Below are positions 34,376-42,962 of a stretch of DNA of 64,000 nt, piece after piece. Below the pieces are notes generated by a model that had not been told where the DNA came from, searched no databases, and was given only the letters and a program-made list of their open reading frames with translations. The DNA comes from Acidisoma cellulosilyticum (GTDB taxonomy: Bacteria; Pseudomonadota; Alphaproteobacteria; Acetobacterales; Acetobacteraceae): the NCBI RefSeq assembly GCF_020621385.1, contig NZ_JAESVA010000004.1:372001-436000 (forward strand). The letters run 5' to 3'. Both the position numbers and the translations under genes were made by a program. Position 1 is the stretch's first letter. Every line of letters starts with the position of its first letter.

Positions 34376-34756
34376 TCAGTTTTGGATGGTGATCTCGCGG
34401 CCGGCCTGCAGGAGTTCCGCCAGCGCTGCGAGATTGACTTCGGAGGCACAGAGTTCGCCCGGCCGCTCAGGGACATCCTCGCCATTGAAATTCACGACGA
34501 CATGGCCGATGTCGCGCACTTTCGCCCAGGCGTGATCACCGATACCGGTCAGGATGGCAGAGAGATCGCCGATCTTGAATTCTGCCCCCGGAACCGGTGC
34601 GTCGGGTGAGGGCTGTTCGACGATCCTGTGCAGCACGGAGACTTCAGCGAGTTCCGGCGGGGCGCCTTCGGCGAACAGGATCAGAATGCCGCCCTCCAAA
34701 AGCTCAAGTACTTCAGGTCCGACACTCGTGATTGTGCTGCGGAAGATGATGGACAT
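34376..34756 (-). CDS. srlB: PTS glucitol/sorbitol-family EIIA component
   Basis: The 126-residue cytoplasmic EIIA-Gut protein matches the family from the first residues (FRSTITSVGPEVLELLEGG) to the end, with the phospho-His most likely in VSVLHRIVEQ (about residue 43). It relays phosphate from the HPr-EI fusion to EIIB. It sits 12 bases after the EIIBC gene. The symbol marks the family only; the polyol handled may not be sorbitol. Confidence 0.88.
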   Translation of the reverse strand: MSIIFRSTITSVGPEVLELLEGGILILFAEGAPPELAEVSVLHRIVEQPSPDAPVPGAEFKIGDLSAILTGIGDHAWAKVRDIGHVVVNFNGEDVPERPGELCASEVNLAALAELLQAGREITIQN

Positions 34757-34768
34757 TGTCTTTGCCTT

Positions 34769-35761
34769 TTAGAGAGTGAGGCTGGCAAGCCAGGCGATCA
34801 GCACCGAGACCGGGCCCATCACCTGCCGGCTGATCAGAACAGCAGGCACACCGATTTCGATTGTCTTGGGTTTCGCTTCGCCCAGAGCGAGGCCGACCGG
34901 CACGAAGTCGCAGCCGACCTGGGTATTATAGGCAAACAGGGCCGGCAGAGCCATGGCGGGCGCCACAGTACCGTTCGCAATCTGCGGCCCGATGATCGCG
35001 ACGCCGATAACCTGGGCAATGACGGCGCCTGGCCCGAGGATCGGCGAGAGGAAGGGCAGGCCGCAGATGGCCGATAGAACCAGCAGGCCGAGGATGGTAT
35101 TGGCAAGCGGGCCCATCGGTGCCGCGAGAAGATTACCGATCCCGGTATAAAGAATAAGGCCGATCAGCATCGTCACGAAGGCCATGAAGGGCAGCACGTT
35201 ACGAATGACCTGATCGATCGTTCGCCGCCCCGCATTGAAGAAGATATTGACGATGCGGCCCATCACGCGTCCGATGACCGTGATCATATTGATCAGGGCG
35301 TTGCCGCCTTGGTCTTCTGGCATCGGGGCGGGGGCGGCTGCCTCGACCGGTGCGGCCGCCGTCGCGGCGGCGGCAATGGCGGAGCCATCGGCAAAGCTCA
35401 GATTGGCCTCTTTGACGCCCGAGACGTAAATATCCTCGGTTATGAATTGCGCCAGAGGTCCGGACTGCCCGACCGGCGTCAGATTGATGGTCGGGATACG
35501 TTTGCGCGGATAGACGCCGCAGCGTGCGGTGCCACCGCAATCGACGACGACGGCCGCGATCTCGCCTTCGACAGGCGGCGCGCGAAAGCCATCGACCGCA
35601 ATGCCGCCCGTCATTTCCGCCAAGCGGCGCGCAACGGCCGGAATCCCGCCGCCGGTGACAGCCACGATCTTGTCGCGTTGGCTGGTGGGCTGGATGATGA
35701 GCGGGCCACCCCAACCCGTATTGCCGCGCTCGACCCGGACGGCTTTATAGACCTTGTCCAT
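34769..35761 (-). CDS. srlE: PTS glucitol/sorbitol-family EIIB-EIIC2 component
   Basis: The 330-residue protein has an EIIB domain (residues 1-120) with the phospho-Cys in CGGTARCGVYPRKRIPT and the conserved LAQFITEDIYVSGVKE. A short Ala/Pro linker and a membrane EIIC half (about residues 175-330) follow. It phosphorylates the polyol as it enters. Organisation and length match enteric SrlE. It lies between the EIIC and EIIA genes with gaps of 21 and 12 bases. Confidence 0.92.
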   Translation of the reverse strand: MDKVYKAVRVERGNTGWGGPLIIQPTSQRDKIVAVTGGGIPAVARRLAEMTGGIAVDGFRAPPVEGEIAAVVVDCGGTARCGVYPRKRIPTINLTPVGQSGPLAQFITEDIYVSGVKEANLSFADGSAIAAAATAAAPVEAAAPAPMPEDQGGNALINMITVIGRVMGRIVNIFFNAGRRTIDQVIRNVLPFMAFVTMLIGLILYTGIGNLLAAPMGPLANTILGLLVLSAICGLPFLSPILGPGAVIAQVIGVAIIGPQIANGTVAPAMALPALFAYNTQVGCDFVPVGLALGEAKPKTIEIGVPAVLISRQVMGPVSVLIAWLASLTL

Positions 35762-35782
35762 GTTCTTTTCTTTCTCTGGGGC

Positions 35783-36550
35783 CTAGAGCACGACGCCTTG
35801 GCGGCGGGCCATGACACGCGTCACCCATTCCGTCATGATGCCCTTGAGCAGGATGACGACGACGCCGACGCCGAAGTAATAGATCGCCACAGTCACATGG
35901 AAATTGGGGGGGACTTTACCTTCCTTTTCCAACTGCAGCAGCGCCACAAGGACGCCGCCCCAGACGAAATACTCGCCCGGGTTGCAGTGAGGAAACAATC
36001 CGAGCGCCGGATGCACGAAGGATACGGCGCTGTCATAGAAGGCAGGCTTATACTTCTCGTCCAAAAACGTTCCGAACGTATAGGCCATCGGATTTGTCAG
36101 AAAGAACACGGCCAGGATGGGAAGGACCGTGTAGCGCGTCAGGGCGATCTTGCCGGCGAATCTTGCGATGCCATGGACCCTCTGCTCGCCGACGAATTCC
36201 GTGACCGCGTAGAAGGCGGTCATCAGCACGACCAAGGTCGGGATGATGCCGGTGACGAATCCTTCGAAAACTGATCCGCCTTTCTGGAAAACACCGATGA
36301 AGCCGGTTCCGATCGCGGTCAGCCAACCGAGATGCGCGCCCTGATTGGTCGGCAATGCCTGCACCCGCTCGGCATAGGTCTGCGCGGAGACGGGACCGCT
36401 GGGCGCCACTGTATTCGCATCTGCCGCGAGAATAAAACCGGTATGCCCGCCGGCAGCCGGGGCGCGAAGAACCCAATGCGCGACGGTATGGAGCTGATGG
36501 ACTGCCGGGTGCGCGAGCAAAAGACTGTCGTGAACTGCCATTATTGACAT
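35783..36550 (-). CDS. srlA: PTS glucitol/sorbitol-family EIIC component with N-terminal extension
   Basis: From about residue 74 the protein follows EIIC-Gut (FIGVFQKGGSVFEGFVTGII, NPMAYTFGTFLDEKYKP, LFPHCNPGEYFVWGG). The first 70 or so residues, His/Ala-rich with AANTVAP-like sequence (HTVAHWVLRAPAAGG, then VAPSGPVSAQ), have no counterpart in the 187-residue enteric protein. AGGAAA precedes ATG 36550, supporting that start. The gene follows gutM by 56 bases. The extension could alter substrate choice or contact with EIIBC. Confidence 0.88.
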   Translation of the reverse strand: MSIMAVHDSLLLAHPAVHQLHTVAHWVLRAPAAGGHTGFILAADANTVAPSGPVSAQTYAERVQALPTNQGAHLGWLTAIGTGFIGVFQKGGSVFEGFVTGIIPTLVVLMTAFYAVTEFVGEQRVHGIARFAGKIALTRYTVLPILAVFFLTNPMAYTFGTFLDEKYKPAFYDSAVSFVHPALGLFPHCNPGEYFVWGGVLVALLQLEKEGKVPPNFHVTVAIYYFGVGVVVILLKGIMTEWVTRVMARRQGVVL

Positions 36551-36606
36551 TTTTTGTTTCCTGGACTGCCCTGATCAATGTTTCTTTTTATTGTTTTGTC
36601 CAGCAA

Positions 36607-37053
36607 TCATGCCGGGCTGGTCACCGTTGGCGTCATCGGTTTTACCAGTGCGTTTCCACTCGCCTCCGCATTGCGGGTGGCGCGTCGGATCTGCGCGATT
36701 GCGCCCGCAATCGCCTTGAACCGCGCCCGCTTTAGTTGTTCGCTGGTCAAGGTTTCCAGCGTGCTCAGCGATGAGCCGCAGAAATCCGGATAGCTTTTGA
36801 ATTTTGCAAAAACGCTTCGACCCTCCATGACGTGAACGTCGCGGATAATCTCATCCGGGGATGCGACGACAATCGCTATGACCCCTTTGCCAAGATAACC
36901 GCGGACGGCGGAAGCGCCCAGGCTGCCGTCGGGCCATTTTTCCCCGATATCGCGCATGATTGTTCGGTAGTGGCGCATTTGCACCCATGTTCCCACAACC
37001 TGGAGCGCCCAGAATATTGCAAGGGCTATCAGTCCCTTTGCCCAAAATGCCAT
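36607..37053 (-). CDS. srlM: GutM/SrlM-like glucitol operon activator
   Basis: The 148-residue protein has an N-terminal membrane helix (AKGLIALAIFWALQVVGTW), the segment MRHYRTIMRDIGEKWPDG and the conserved GKGVIAIVVASPDEIIRDV typical of GutM, an accessory activator of sorbitol PTS operons. ATG 37053 is chosen: AAGGA lies upstream, and family homology starts at the helix. It is first in the PTS operon. The C-terminal 40 residues are rich in Arg/Ala and poorly conserved. Confidence 0.8.
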   Translation of the reverse strand: MAFWAKGLIALAIFWALQVVGTWVQMRHYRTIMRDIGEKWPDGSLGASAVRGYLGKGVIAIVVASPDEIIRDVHVMEGRSVFAKFKSYPDFCGSSLSTLETLTSEQLKRARFKAIAGAIAQIRRATRNAEASGNALVKPMTPTVTSPA

Positions 37054-37151
37054 CCGCCCTGTTCCTTCTTGCCCAGTTGACCGGAATGGGTTCAGCATGC
37101 CGATCCGCAGGGGCCCGTTCGTTGCGAGCATTATTCCTTCAGGTAACGAGA

Positions 37152-37180
37152 ACAGTACAATTGACTGAGGGAAAGTCAAT
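37152..37180 (-). promoter_or_regulatory. inverted repeat and promoter in the divergent polyol control region
   Basis: ATTGACT (37160-37166) and AGTCAAT (37174-37180) form a perfect 7-base inverted repeat with a 7-base spacer. Read on the minus strand, TTGACT (37174-37179), a 16-base spacer and TACTGT (37152-37157) give a reasonable promoter for the gutM-PTS operon, with the repeat covering its -35. A good candidate site for the SorC or LacI regulator encoded downstream. Confidence 0.45.
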
Positions 37181-37279
37181 ATGTTCTGATCCCCTTGAGG
37201 TAAAATGTTGCGGGCAGACCTCGCCAAGGGGCGATCGCCGGGTTAAGGCGTGGGAAAAGACGCGAGAATGGGAAGCGCA

Positions 37280-37948
37280 ATGGCCAAGGAATTCTCCAAG
37301 GAGTTCATGCATGAGCCGGATCTGGCCCATCGCCTGCGCCGGCTGCATTTTTTTGACGAGCATTTCTGCGGTCATATGGACGCGCTGGCAGCAAGACTCG
37401 GTCTGTCGGTCACCATCGACCGTCTGAAATTGACGGACGCCTTTCTCCGCTGGGGGGAGGATTTTAACCGGCAACGCAATCTTGCCAGCGTGAACCGGCG
37501 TGACTTCATGGTGTTTACCGCCGGAACCCTGCTGGCTCATCTGGTCGAGGCTCAGCCGGTCTCCGTGCAGCAGAAATCGCAATCCAGTTTGACGGAAGCG
37601 CCCGATGACGAGGTGCAGAAGATCATCGCCTTTTGGCCGGAGGGATTTCTGTACACCACCTATTGCATCAGCGTTCTGCAGACCGTGATCGAGCAGGACG
37701 AAAAACAGGCGCTGCCGGTGTCGGAAATCGCGGGGGACTTGCGCAATTGGTGGTCATTTCGGGAAAATGTGCGGGAAGATCGTTGGAATGCGATCGGATT
37801 TTTCGATCTCTTCGTCGGTGCTGAGCCTAACTGGGCCGCGCCGGCCATCGCCGCCCATCGTCCGGCCATGCGGGCCAAGCCCAGACCCGTGATGGATAAG
37901 CAGGGGCCTTCCGCGCTCGTCGAGAAGGACCATAAAAAAGAACATTAA
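37280..37948 (+). CDS. hypothetical protein, first gene of the oxidoreductase/dehydrogenase operon
   Basis: About 222 residues; I do not recognise the family. It is soluble, with several Trp and aromatic residues in the second half (FWPEGFLYTTYCISVLQTVI, NWWSFRENVREDRWNAIGFF) and a charged, Lys-rich tail (EKDHKKEH). Start uncertain: ATG 37280 has GGGAAG upstream; ATG 37268 and GTG 37250 are in frame. It lies divergent from gutM and 90 bases before the DRL-like gene, so it is probably co-expressed with the pathway, perhaps as a regulator or accessory factor. That role is guesswork. Confidence 0.6.
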   Translation: MAKEFSKEFMHEPDLAHRLRRLHFFDEHFCGHMDALAARLGLSVTIDRLKLTDAFLRWGEDFNRQRNLASVNRRDFMVFTAGTLLAHLVEAQPVSVQQKSQSSLTEAPDDEVQKIIAFWPEGFLYTTYCISVLQTVIEQDEKQALPVSEIAGDLRNWWSFRENVREDRWNAIGFFDLFVGAEPNWAAPAIAAHRPAMRAKPRPVMDKQGPSALVEKDHKKEH

Positions 37949-38038
37949 TCTTGACCGAGAGACAAAAGTACATAAACTCGGCCAGCAACAACGCCCCCAG
38001 CGCAAAACGGCGGGCGAGCCTGGTCCGGGAGAGCACCA

Positions 38039-39361
38039 ATGAACGCAATTGCACCGGTTTCTTTAGCTGCGGAGATCGCGGCCTATGCGACGGCCAATGG
38101 TCCGATCACGATCGGCCTGGCTGGCACCGGGCAGATGGGCACGGATATCGTCGTGCAACTATCACTGATGCCATCCGTCAGATTGGGGGCCATTTCGGAG
38201 GTCCGACCGGATCTGGCGGTCAAGGCATTGTCCATGGCGGGTCGGGATCCCAGCCAGATCAAACATGCGGATAGCGCATCCGCGATCGACCATGCCATCG
38301 AAACGGGTCAGGTCGCGATTACGGATGACTATCGCGCGCTATGCGGCAGCGGTCGGATCGATGTCGTGATCGATGCGACCGGCAATCCCAATGTCGGCAC
38401 CCTTATCGCTTTGGAAGCCATGCGCCAGGGCAAGCATGTCGTCATGCTCAATGTGGAAGCGGACATCACGATCGGCCGTTTCCTGAAAGCCGAGGCGCGG
38501 CGTCACGGTGTGGTTTTCACGGGCGCCGCCGGCGATGAGCCCGCCGCCACGCTCGAAATCATCGGGTTTGCGCAATCGCTCGGGCTGGACATTGTCGCTG
38601 CCGGCAAGGGCAAAAATAATGCGCTCAACTTCAATGCCATGCCGGAGGACTACGAGGAGGAGGCGCGCAACCGCAATATGGCGGCGCGCATGCTCGTCGA
38701 ATTCGTCGACGGATCAAAGACGATGATTGAGATGGTGGCGGTCGCAAATGCCACTGGCCTGGTCCCGGATGTGCCGGGCATGCATGGGCCGCGCGCGACG
38801 CGCGAGGAGCTGGCCGGCGTTCTTTGTACGAAGGAAGACGGCGGTATTTTGTCCAAGGCCGGTGTGGTCGACTACTCCATTGGCAAAGGTGTGGCACCGG
38901 GTGTCTTTTGCGTGGTCAAACCGCGTCACCCGCGTATTCTGGAACGGATGATCGACCTCAAGGTCGGGCCCGGTCCCTGCTTCACGATCTTCCGGCCCTA
39001 TCATCTGACGAGCATGGAAGTGCCGCTATCCGCCATCCGCGCGGTAATGCGTGGGCGTCCGGATATGGAGCCGTTGGATGCGCCGGTGGCGGAGTGTACG
39101 GCTCTTGCCAAGCGGGATCTGATGGAAGGTGAGACTCTCGGCAAGATCGGTGAACGCGATTATCGTGGCTTTGCCATGACATGGGCCGGTGCCAGAAAGG
39201 CCAATGCCCTGCCGATCGGGCTTGCCGAACAAGCAACCGTTCTGACGTCGATCAAGGCTGGTGAACAGCTTACCTACGAAAATTGCCGGCCGGATGTCTC
39301 GCTGTCCGTGACCCAGATCCGGCAAAGGCAGGATCAGCTCGACTCTGTCTTCATCGTCTGA
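38039..39361 (+). CDS. SAF-domain NAD(P)-dependent oxidoreductase, DXR-like (DRL) family
   Basis: The 440-residue protein has a homoserine-dehydrogenase-like Rossmann domain (IGLAGTGQMGTDIV, about residues 25-38; VIDATGNPNVGT). The catalytic domain contains FTGAAGDEPAATLEIIGFAQ and AGKGKNNALNFNA, and a C-terminal SAF domain spans about 355-420 (ALAKRDLMEGETLGKIGE). This architecture is that of the DRL proteins, first described in Brucella, where one replaces DXR by converting 1-deoxyxylulose 5-phosphate to methylerythritol 4-phosphate. Assignment to that family is from memory and moderately sure. It starts an operon with an acetoin-dehydrogenase-type complex, opposite a polyol PTS. That suggests the reverse, catabolic direction: branched polyol phosphate to an acyloin phosphate. 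Confidence 0.72.
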   Translation: MNAIAPVSLAAEIAAYATANGPITIGLAGTGQMGTDIVVQLSLMPSVRLGAISEVRPDLAVKALSMAGRDPSQIKHADSASAIDHAIETGQVAITDDYRALCGSGRIDVVIDATGNPNVGTLIALEAMRQGKHVVMLNVEADITIGRFLKAEARRHGVVFTGAAGDEPAATLEIIGFAQSLGLDIVAAGKGKNNALNFNAMPEDYEEEARNRNMAARMLVEFVDGSKTMIEMVAVANATGLVPDVPGMHGPRATREELAGVLCTKEDGGILSKAGVVDYSIGKGVAPGVFCVVKPRHPRILERMIDLKVGPGPCFTIFRPYHLTSMEVPLSAIRAVMRGRPDMEPLDAPVAECTALAKRDLMEGETLGKIGERDYRGFAMTWAGARKANALPIGLAEQATVLTSIKAGEQLTYENCRPDVSLSVTQIRQRQDQLDSVFIV

Positions 39362-39376
39362 GCGGGAGACAAGAGC

Positions 39377-40432
39377 ATGCAAGACATGGTCGAGGCATCA
39401 AGCGCCTCTCCTGATATCATTCCCGATATCTCTCCGGGGCTTATCGGCAATTTGCCTGAGATCTATCGCCGCTTGTCGCGTCCGGCGCTTCATGAGGCTT
39501 TGCGGAAAATGCAACTTGTGCGGCGTTTTGAGGAAAATGCCGAGCAGGCCTATATGCGGGGGCTTATTCACGGCACGATGCATTTGTCCATCGGCCAGGA
39601 GGCATCAGCGATCGGCGTCTGTGTCGCCCTCACGGACAGGGACTATATCACCTCGACGCATCGTGGACATGGGCATTGCATCGGCAAAGGCGCCGAGATC
39701 GGCCGCATGTTCGCGGAGTTCTTCGGGCGTGAGACGGGTTATTGTCGTGGCCGCGGTGGGTCGATGCATATCGCCGATCCGTCGAAGGGCAATCTGGGTG
39801 CCAATGGCATCGTCGGTGGTGGCATTCCTATTGCGGTGGGTGCGGCACTTTCGGCCAAGCGGCTTGGCACGGGTGCCGTGTCCTTGTCCTTCTTCGGCGA
39901 CGGGGCCAGTAACGAAGGCGCATTCCACGAAGCGCTCAACATGGCGTCCATCTGGAAACTGCCGGTCATCTTCATTTGTGAGAACAACCAATACGGCATG
40001 TCGACATCGACCGAGCGATCGATGGCCGTTAAAAATGTGGCCGATCGTGCGGCGTCTTATGGCATGCCGGGCGTGATCGTCGACGGCAACCGCTTCGCCG
40101 AAGTCGCTGCCGCCAGTTTTGATGCGGTCGAGCGGGCAAGGCGGGGAGATGGGCCGACGCTGATCGAGTGCAAGACTTATCGCATCCGCGGCCATTCCCG
40201 CAGTGACCGCAACCGTTACCGCACGAAGGAGGAGATCGAATCCTGGCAGGAACGGGATCCGATCAAGCTCTTTCAGACCGAATTGCGGAATTACGGCCTC
40301 ATTGAGGATAGCGAGATCGCATCGATCCAGACCTCGGTCGAGGAAGAGATCAAAGCAGGCCTCCAATTCGCCAGCGACAGTCCTTTGCCTTCAACTATGG
40401 ACGTGACCCGTGACGTTTATACCAGCGTCTGA
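39377..40432 (+). CDS. acoA: TPP-dependent dehydrogenase E1 alpha subunit (acetoin/pyruvate type)
   Basis: The 351-residue subunit carries the thiamin-diphosphate motif [15 protein letters not shown] ending in ENNQYGMS, the active-site [11 protein letters not shown] and the phosphorylation-loop region [15 protein letters not shown]. With E1 beta it performs the thiamin step of a 2-oxo-acid or acetoin dehydrogenase. GGGAG precedes ATG 39377, 15 bases after the oxidoreductase stop, and its end overlaps E1 beta by 23 bases. The hydrolase-fold E2 downstream favours the acetoin type over the pyruvate type. Acyloin substrate unknown. Confidence 0.88.
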   Translation: MQDMVEASSASPDIIPDISPGLIGNLPEIYRRLSRPALHEALRKMQLVRRFEENAEQAYMRGLIHGTMHLSIGQEASAIGVCVALTDRDYITSTHRGHGHCIGKGAEIGRMFAEFFGRETGYCRGRGGSMHIADPSKGNLGANGIVGGGIPIAVGAALSAKRLGTGAVSLSFFGDGASNEGAFHEALNMASIWKLPVIFICENNQYGMSTSTERSMAVKNVADRAASYGMPGVIVDGNRFAEVAAASFDAVERARRGDGPTLIECKTYRIRGHSRSDRNRYRTKEEIESWQERDPIKLFQTELRNYGLIEDSEIASIQTSVEEEIKAGLQFASDSPLPSTMDVTRDVYTSV

Positions 40433-41444
40433 AAAAATTCTCGATATCGGCAATCCGGACCGCGAGCTGAGCTATTCGCAAGCGATCCAGGAAGCGATGG
40501 CCTTGGCGATGGAAGCCGATCCTCGGGTCATCCTGATGGGTGAGGATATCGGAACCTATGGCGGCGCGTTCCAGGTAACCGGAGATCTGATCCATCGTTT
40601 CGGCGAGGATCGTGTCATGGACACGCCCATCTCGGAACTGGGCGGGGCCGGTGTCGCGGTCGGCGCGGCATTGACGGGTTTGCGACCTATCTTCGAGTTC
40701 CAGTTTTCGGACTTCGCGACGCTCGCCATGGAGCAGATCGTCAATCAGGCCGCCAAGCTGCGCTATATGCTGGGCGGCGCGGTCTCGGTTCCCTTGGTCA
40801 TGCGGTTTCCCGCGGGTTCAGGGACGGGGGCTGCCGCGCAGCATAGTCAAAGCCTGGAAGCCTGGCTGGCGCATGTGCCGGGGCTGAAGGTCGTGCAACC
40901 GGCGACGCCCTATGACGCGAAGGGGCTTCTTCTGGCCGCGATCGCGGATCCTGATCCCGTGATGATTTTCGAGCATAAGCTGCTCTACAAAATGAAGGGC
41001 GCCGTTCCTGAAGGTCATTACACGGTGCCGCTCGACAAAGCAGAGATAAGGCGCGCGGGACGGGACCTCACGATCGTCGCGACATCCATCATGGTGCATC
41101 GCGCATTGGATGCGGCTGCGGCTCTGGCGGAGGAGGGGATAGAGGCGGAGGTGATCGATCTTCGCTCTCTCCGCCCGATTGACACGGCGACCATCGTGCA
41201 AAGCGTCAAGCGAACGCATCGGTTGCTTTGTGTCTATGAGGGGGTCAAGACGCTCGGCATCGGTGCAGAGGTTTCAGCGGCCATCGCGGAAAGCGAAGCG
41301 TTTGATTTTCTCGACGCGCCGATTGCGCGCCTTGGCGGCGCGGAGGCGCCACTTCCCTATAATCCGGAGCTTGAGAAGGCATCGGTGCCGCAGGTTCCCG
41401 ATATTATCGTGAGCGCTCTTGCGCTGGCGCAGGGTCGGCTCTGA
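40410..41444 (+). CDS. acoB: TPP-dependent dehydrogenase E1 beta subunit
   Basis: The 344-residue transketolase-like beta subunit has [36 protein letters not shown] and [20 protein letters not shown]. It starts at GTG 40410 inside the end of E1 alpha (23-base overlap), so the two are made in equal amounts. The next gene starts on the last base of its stop codon. Functional tetramer with E1 alpha expected. Confidence 0.88.
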   Translation: MTFIPASEKILDIGNPDRELSYSQAIQEAMALAMEADPRVILMGEDIGTYGGAFQVTGDLIHRFGEDRVMDTPISELGGAGVAVGAALTGLRPIFEFQFSDFATLAMEQIVNQAAKLRYMLGGAVSVPLVMRFPAGSGTGAAAQHSQSLEAWLAHVPGLKVVQPATPYDAKGLLLAAIADPDPVMIFEHKLLYKMKGAVPEGHYTVPLDKAEIRRAGRDLTIVATSIMVHRALDAAAALAEEGIEAEVIDLRSLRPIDTATIVQSVKRTHRLLCVYEGVKTLGIGAEVSAAIAESEAFDFLDAPIARLGGAEAPLPYNPELEKASVPQVPDIIVSALALAQGRL

Positions 41445-42817
41445 TGGCGACCGAAGTCATCATGCCCCGTGTCGATATGGACATGGCGAGCGGGCGAATC
41501 TCGCGCTGGTATGTCGAGGAAGGGGTCCGTGTCGAGGCCGGGCAGCCGCTATTCGAGATCGAGACGGATAAGGCGGCGATGGAGATCGAAGCACCGAGCG
41601 GCGGCATATTGCGTAAGCTGCCACTGGCGGATGGTGCGGAAGTGTCCGTGGGGAGTGCTGTCGGTTGGATTTGCGCACCGGATGAGATGCTGCCGCAGAA
41701 CCAGCCTGAAGCTCAGCCTGAAAAGGCTTTGCCTGATGAGGCCTCGGCGATTCCACAGACACAAGGCCCTTCCAGCGAGGCGGCGGCGAAAGAGCCGGCG
41801 TCCGATCGTCGTTTTGTCACCGCGACCCCATTGGCGCGGCGTATTGCCGCCGGTTACGGCATTTCGCTCGCGACCGTGCAAGGAAGCGGACCCAGGGGGC
41901 GCATTCAGGCCCGTGATGTCGAGCGTCTGGGAGCAAATGGCTTCGACCACGCGCAAGGGTCACAAGATCCGGCAAGCGTTCCGATCCTGTCTCGGGACAG
42001 CGACAGCGACAGGCCGGTCGATAGAATCATAGAACCGCCCATCGCGACGCCGGCGGATTTGCCCCATGGCGCCTGGCTGCGTAAAGGCGAGGGACCGCCT
42101 GTTGTGCTCCTCCATGGCTTCGGTGCCGATCTGAATTCCTGGCGGCTTATGCTGGGGGTCATCGCGCCATCGCGTTCGGTTTTTGCGATCGACCTTCCTG
42201 GTCATGGCGCTTCGCCGGCTTTGCCGCGGCCGGATCTGCGATCTCTCGCGGATGCCGTTGCGGCGAGGCTGGCGGCCGAAGGCCTGTCGAATATCGATTT
42301 GGTCGGGCATTCCCTGGGTGGCGCGGTCGCCACCGAACTCGCGGATATCGGCACGGTCGGCGTGCGGTCTTTGTTCCTCATCGCGCCGGCAGGGCTGGGT
42401 CCGGAAATCAACGGCGCGTTTATCGCGGGCTTGGCGCGCGCGACCTCGGAGGCAAGTCTCGCGCCCTGGCTGCGACTTCTCGTCGATGACGGTGATGTAT
42501 TGACCCCGAGTTTTATTCGCAGCACGGCAAGACAGCGTGAAGACCGGGGCATAATCAAAGCACAGACAGATCTTGCGGCCGCCATGTTTCCAGACGGCAC
42601 GCAGGGATTCTCGATCCGCGGCGCCATGGAGCGTCTTGATATGCCGGTCCGTCTGGTCTTCGGCACGAATGACCGCATCATTCCACCCGGTCATGCGATG
42701 CACCTGCCGCCCTTGGCGGCTGTACATCGGCTGCCTGGCGTCGGGCATATGCCCCAGCTTGAAAGCCGGGCGATGTTAGGGCGCATCCTGGCCCATCACC
42801 TGCATGATGGTCGATGA
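41444..42817 (+). CDS. acoC: E2 component: lipoyl domain, E1/E3-binding domain and alpha/beta-hydrolase fold (AcoC type)
   Basis: The 457-residue protein starts with a lipoyl domain (Lys43 in ETDKAAME carries lipoate). Next come an acidic/Pro linker, a peripheral-subunit-binding domain (about 123-160; ATPLARRIAAGYGIS) and an alpha/beta-hydrolase fold (about 205-457) with VLLHGFGAD, nucleophile Ser290 in VGHSLGG and a His in GVGHMPQLE. The hydrolase fold in place of the usual acyltransferase core is the hallmark of acetoin dehydrogenase E2. It takes the acetyl unit from an acyloin and gives acetyl-CoA. Enteric-like AcoC lacks the binding domain, so this is a fuller version. No E3 gene is nearby. 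Confidence 0.88.
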   Translation: MATEVIMPRVDMDMASGRISRWYVEEGVRVEAGQPLFEIETDKAAMEIEAPSGGILRKLPLADGAEVSVGSAVGWICAPDEMLPQNQPEAQPEKALPDEASAIPQTQGPSSEAAAKEPASDRRFVTATPLARRIAAGYGISLATVQGSGPRGRIQARDVERLGANGFDHAQGSQDPASVPILSRDSDSDRPVDRIIEPPIATPADLPHGAWLRKGEGPPVVLLHGFGADLNSWRLMLGVIAPSRSVFAIDLPGHGASPALPRPDLRSLADAVAARLAAEGLSNIDLVGHSLGGAVATELADIGTVGVRSLFLIAPAGLGPEINGAFIAGLARATSEASLAPWLRLLVDDGDVLTPSFIRSTARQREDRGIIKAQTDLAAAMFPDGTQGFSIRGAMERLDMPVRLVFGTNDRIIPPGHAMHLPPLAAVHRLPGVGHMPQLESRAMLGRILAHHLHDGR

Positions 42818-42916
42818 CGGGCAGGCGCGGGTCCCCCACCCGATTCCCGGGCAAGCGATCCTGTGCAAGGGCGGGCGTTTGCGCCGAGAGGCGAGCCAGT
42901 GAAGGCGAGGCCGGCT

Positions 42917-42946
42917 GGATTATTCGGACCTCATCCTAGATAATCC
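42917..42946 (+). promoter_or_regulatory. inverted repeat before the SorC gene
   Basis: GGATTAT (42917-42923) and ATAATCC (42940-42946) are perfectly inverted, with a further GGA/TCC pair inside. The element ends 16 bases before the SorC start, in the only sizeable gap of the plus-strand operon. It could be the regulator's own operator or an attenuating hairpin. Confidence 0.4.
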
Positions 42947-42962
42947 GGGCAGGCTTGCATGG

